A DNA stretch of 64,000 nt. Source: Hyposmocoma kahamanoa (lineage: Eukaryota; Arthropoda; Insecta; Lepidoptera; Cosmopterigidae). The notes beneath the pieces were generated by a model. That model searched no databases. It saw only the letters and a list, made by a program, of their open reading frames with translations, and had not been told where the DNA came from. Location of the stretch: NCBI RefSeq assembly GCF_003589595.1, contig NW_020653993.1, positions 3,974,843 through 4,038,842 on the forward strand, in the 5' to 3' direction. Position numbers and translations under genes: made by a program. Positions within the stretch are counted from its first letter, which is position 1. Every line of letters starts with the position of its first letter. Below, piece after piece: positions 63,560 through 64,000 of the stretch.

Positions 63560-64000
63560 TAACCAAACCTGGTATTAAACTACAAAATTCCCTGTACGTG
63601 GATTTATTAATGAAACATCCGTACCAGAACCAAAACAGAAATGTTACTTTCACAAAAAACTTGTCACACACCCGCTGAGACAGTGAGATCGCTAAAATAT
63701 GTCTCTAATATAATATTCGCTAATGCTACAGAAATGGTCGGTAGCTTACAAGCGTCCGATTGAAAACATTTGGTTTTATTTCAGTCGCAATATTCCACTC
63801 AGAATTGAAATTGTTCAAGCTTAATGGAATTTAGGTGAAACGATGTCCTCGCTCAGGGGTTTCCGTTTTTCAGCAAAACCTGCTACACGTTTAAGGCGAT
63901 CTGCAGCGTACTTTATTGTCAACAAATAGTTTTTATATTACATTGTTTTTTTTATTTGGAGATAGCCTATAATTCCAGCTTAATTTCCATGATTCGCGTC
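63560..64000. other. No recognisable gene or repeat
   Basis: Nothing identified up to the window end. Confidence 0.45.

Noticed and set aside
1..64000. CRISPR array, operons, ribosome binding sites, phage or plasmid features
   Set aside because: No regularly spaced direct repeats with unique spacers and no prokaryotic gene layout; the mobile elements are eukaryotic.

Overview
The window looks like intergenic DNA from a moth or butterfly (Lepidoptera). It is AT-rich and has no credible conserved multi-exon host gene. It is filled with tRNA-headed SINEs, non-LTR (LINE) 3' ends, a Penelope-like element, a piggyBac-like element and many small inverted-repeat (MITE-type) elements of kinds I associate with lepidopteran genomes. 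The species cannot be named from the sequence. There is nothing bacterial here: no operons, CRISPR array, rRNA or intact tRNA gene. Element names used below (repA, sineB, sineF, foldE, repC, mitD, hatG and so on) are local labels for families defined by similarity between copies inside this window.

Layout. 0-9 kb: repA copies, an E-type tRNA-like element, an 8-mer microsatellite, a sineF copy, a terminal-inverted-repeat element (mitK) and the first hatG copy. 9-15 kb: sineB copies, two LINE 3' ends, E-type elements and a small MITE lodged in another repeat's tail. 15-20 kb: sparse sequence with two hairpins, a MITE lodged in repA, then a decayed and internally deleted piggyBac-like transposase (18.2-19.8 kb). 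20-25 kb: a Penelope-like element (22.9-24.3 kb) with 234-bp inverted terminal repeats, next to the second hatG copy. 25-36 kb: a GC-rich block, a MITE nested in sineF, a foldback element, two tRNA-like foldbacks and more repA, one copy of which has itself been hit by a retroposed insertion. 36-42 kb is nearly repeat-free. 42-47 kb: hatG copy 3, mitD copy 1, a LINE containing a second LINE with target duplications, an RTE-type LINE tail and a sineB. 47-64 kb: further LINE remnants (the best is a Jockey/CR1-type reverse transcriptase at 54.6-56.1 kb), mitD copy 2, an 89-bp minisatellite and a last cluster of repA.

The functional content is therefore that of decayed mobile DNA. The autonomous remnants (LINE, Penelope, piggyBac) all carry stops, frameshifts or deletions. 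The short families (SINEs, hatG, mitD, repA) would have depended on enzymes supplied elsewhere. Nested insertions give a partial order of events: sineF came before repA at 36 kb, sineF before a MITE at 27 kb, repA before a retroposed segment at 32.4 kb, repA before a MITE at 17.1 kb, and one LINE before another at 44.1 kb. I found no convincing undescribed biological system. The least ordinary items are the paired, inverted tRNA-like modules (foldE), the very abundant repA family with a conserved internal hairpin, and the three hatG copies with 8-bp target duplications.
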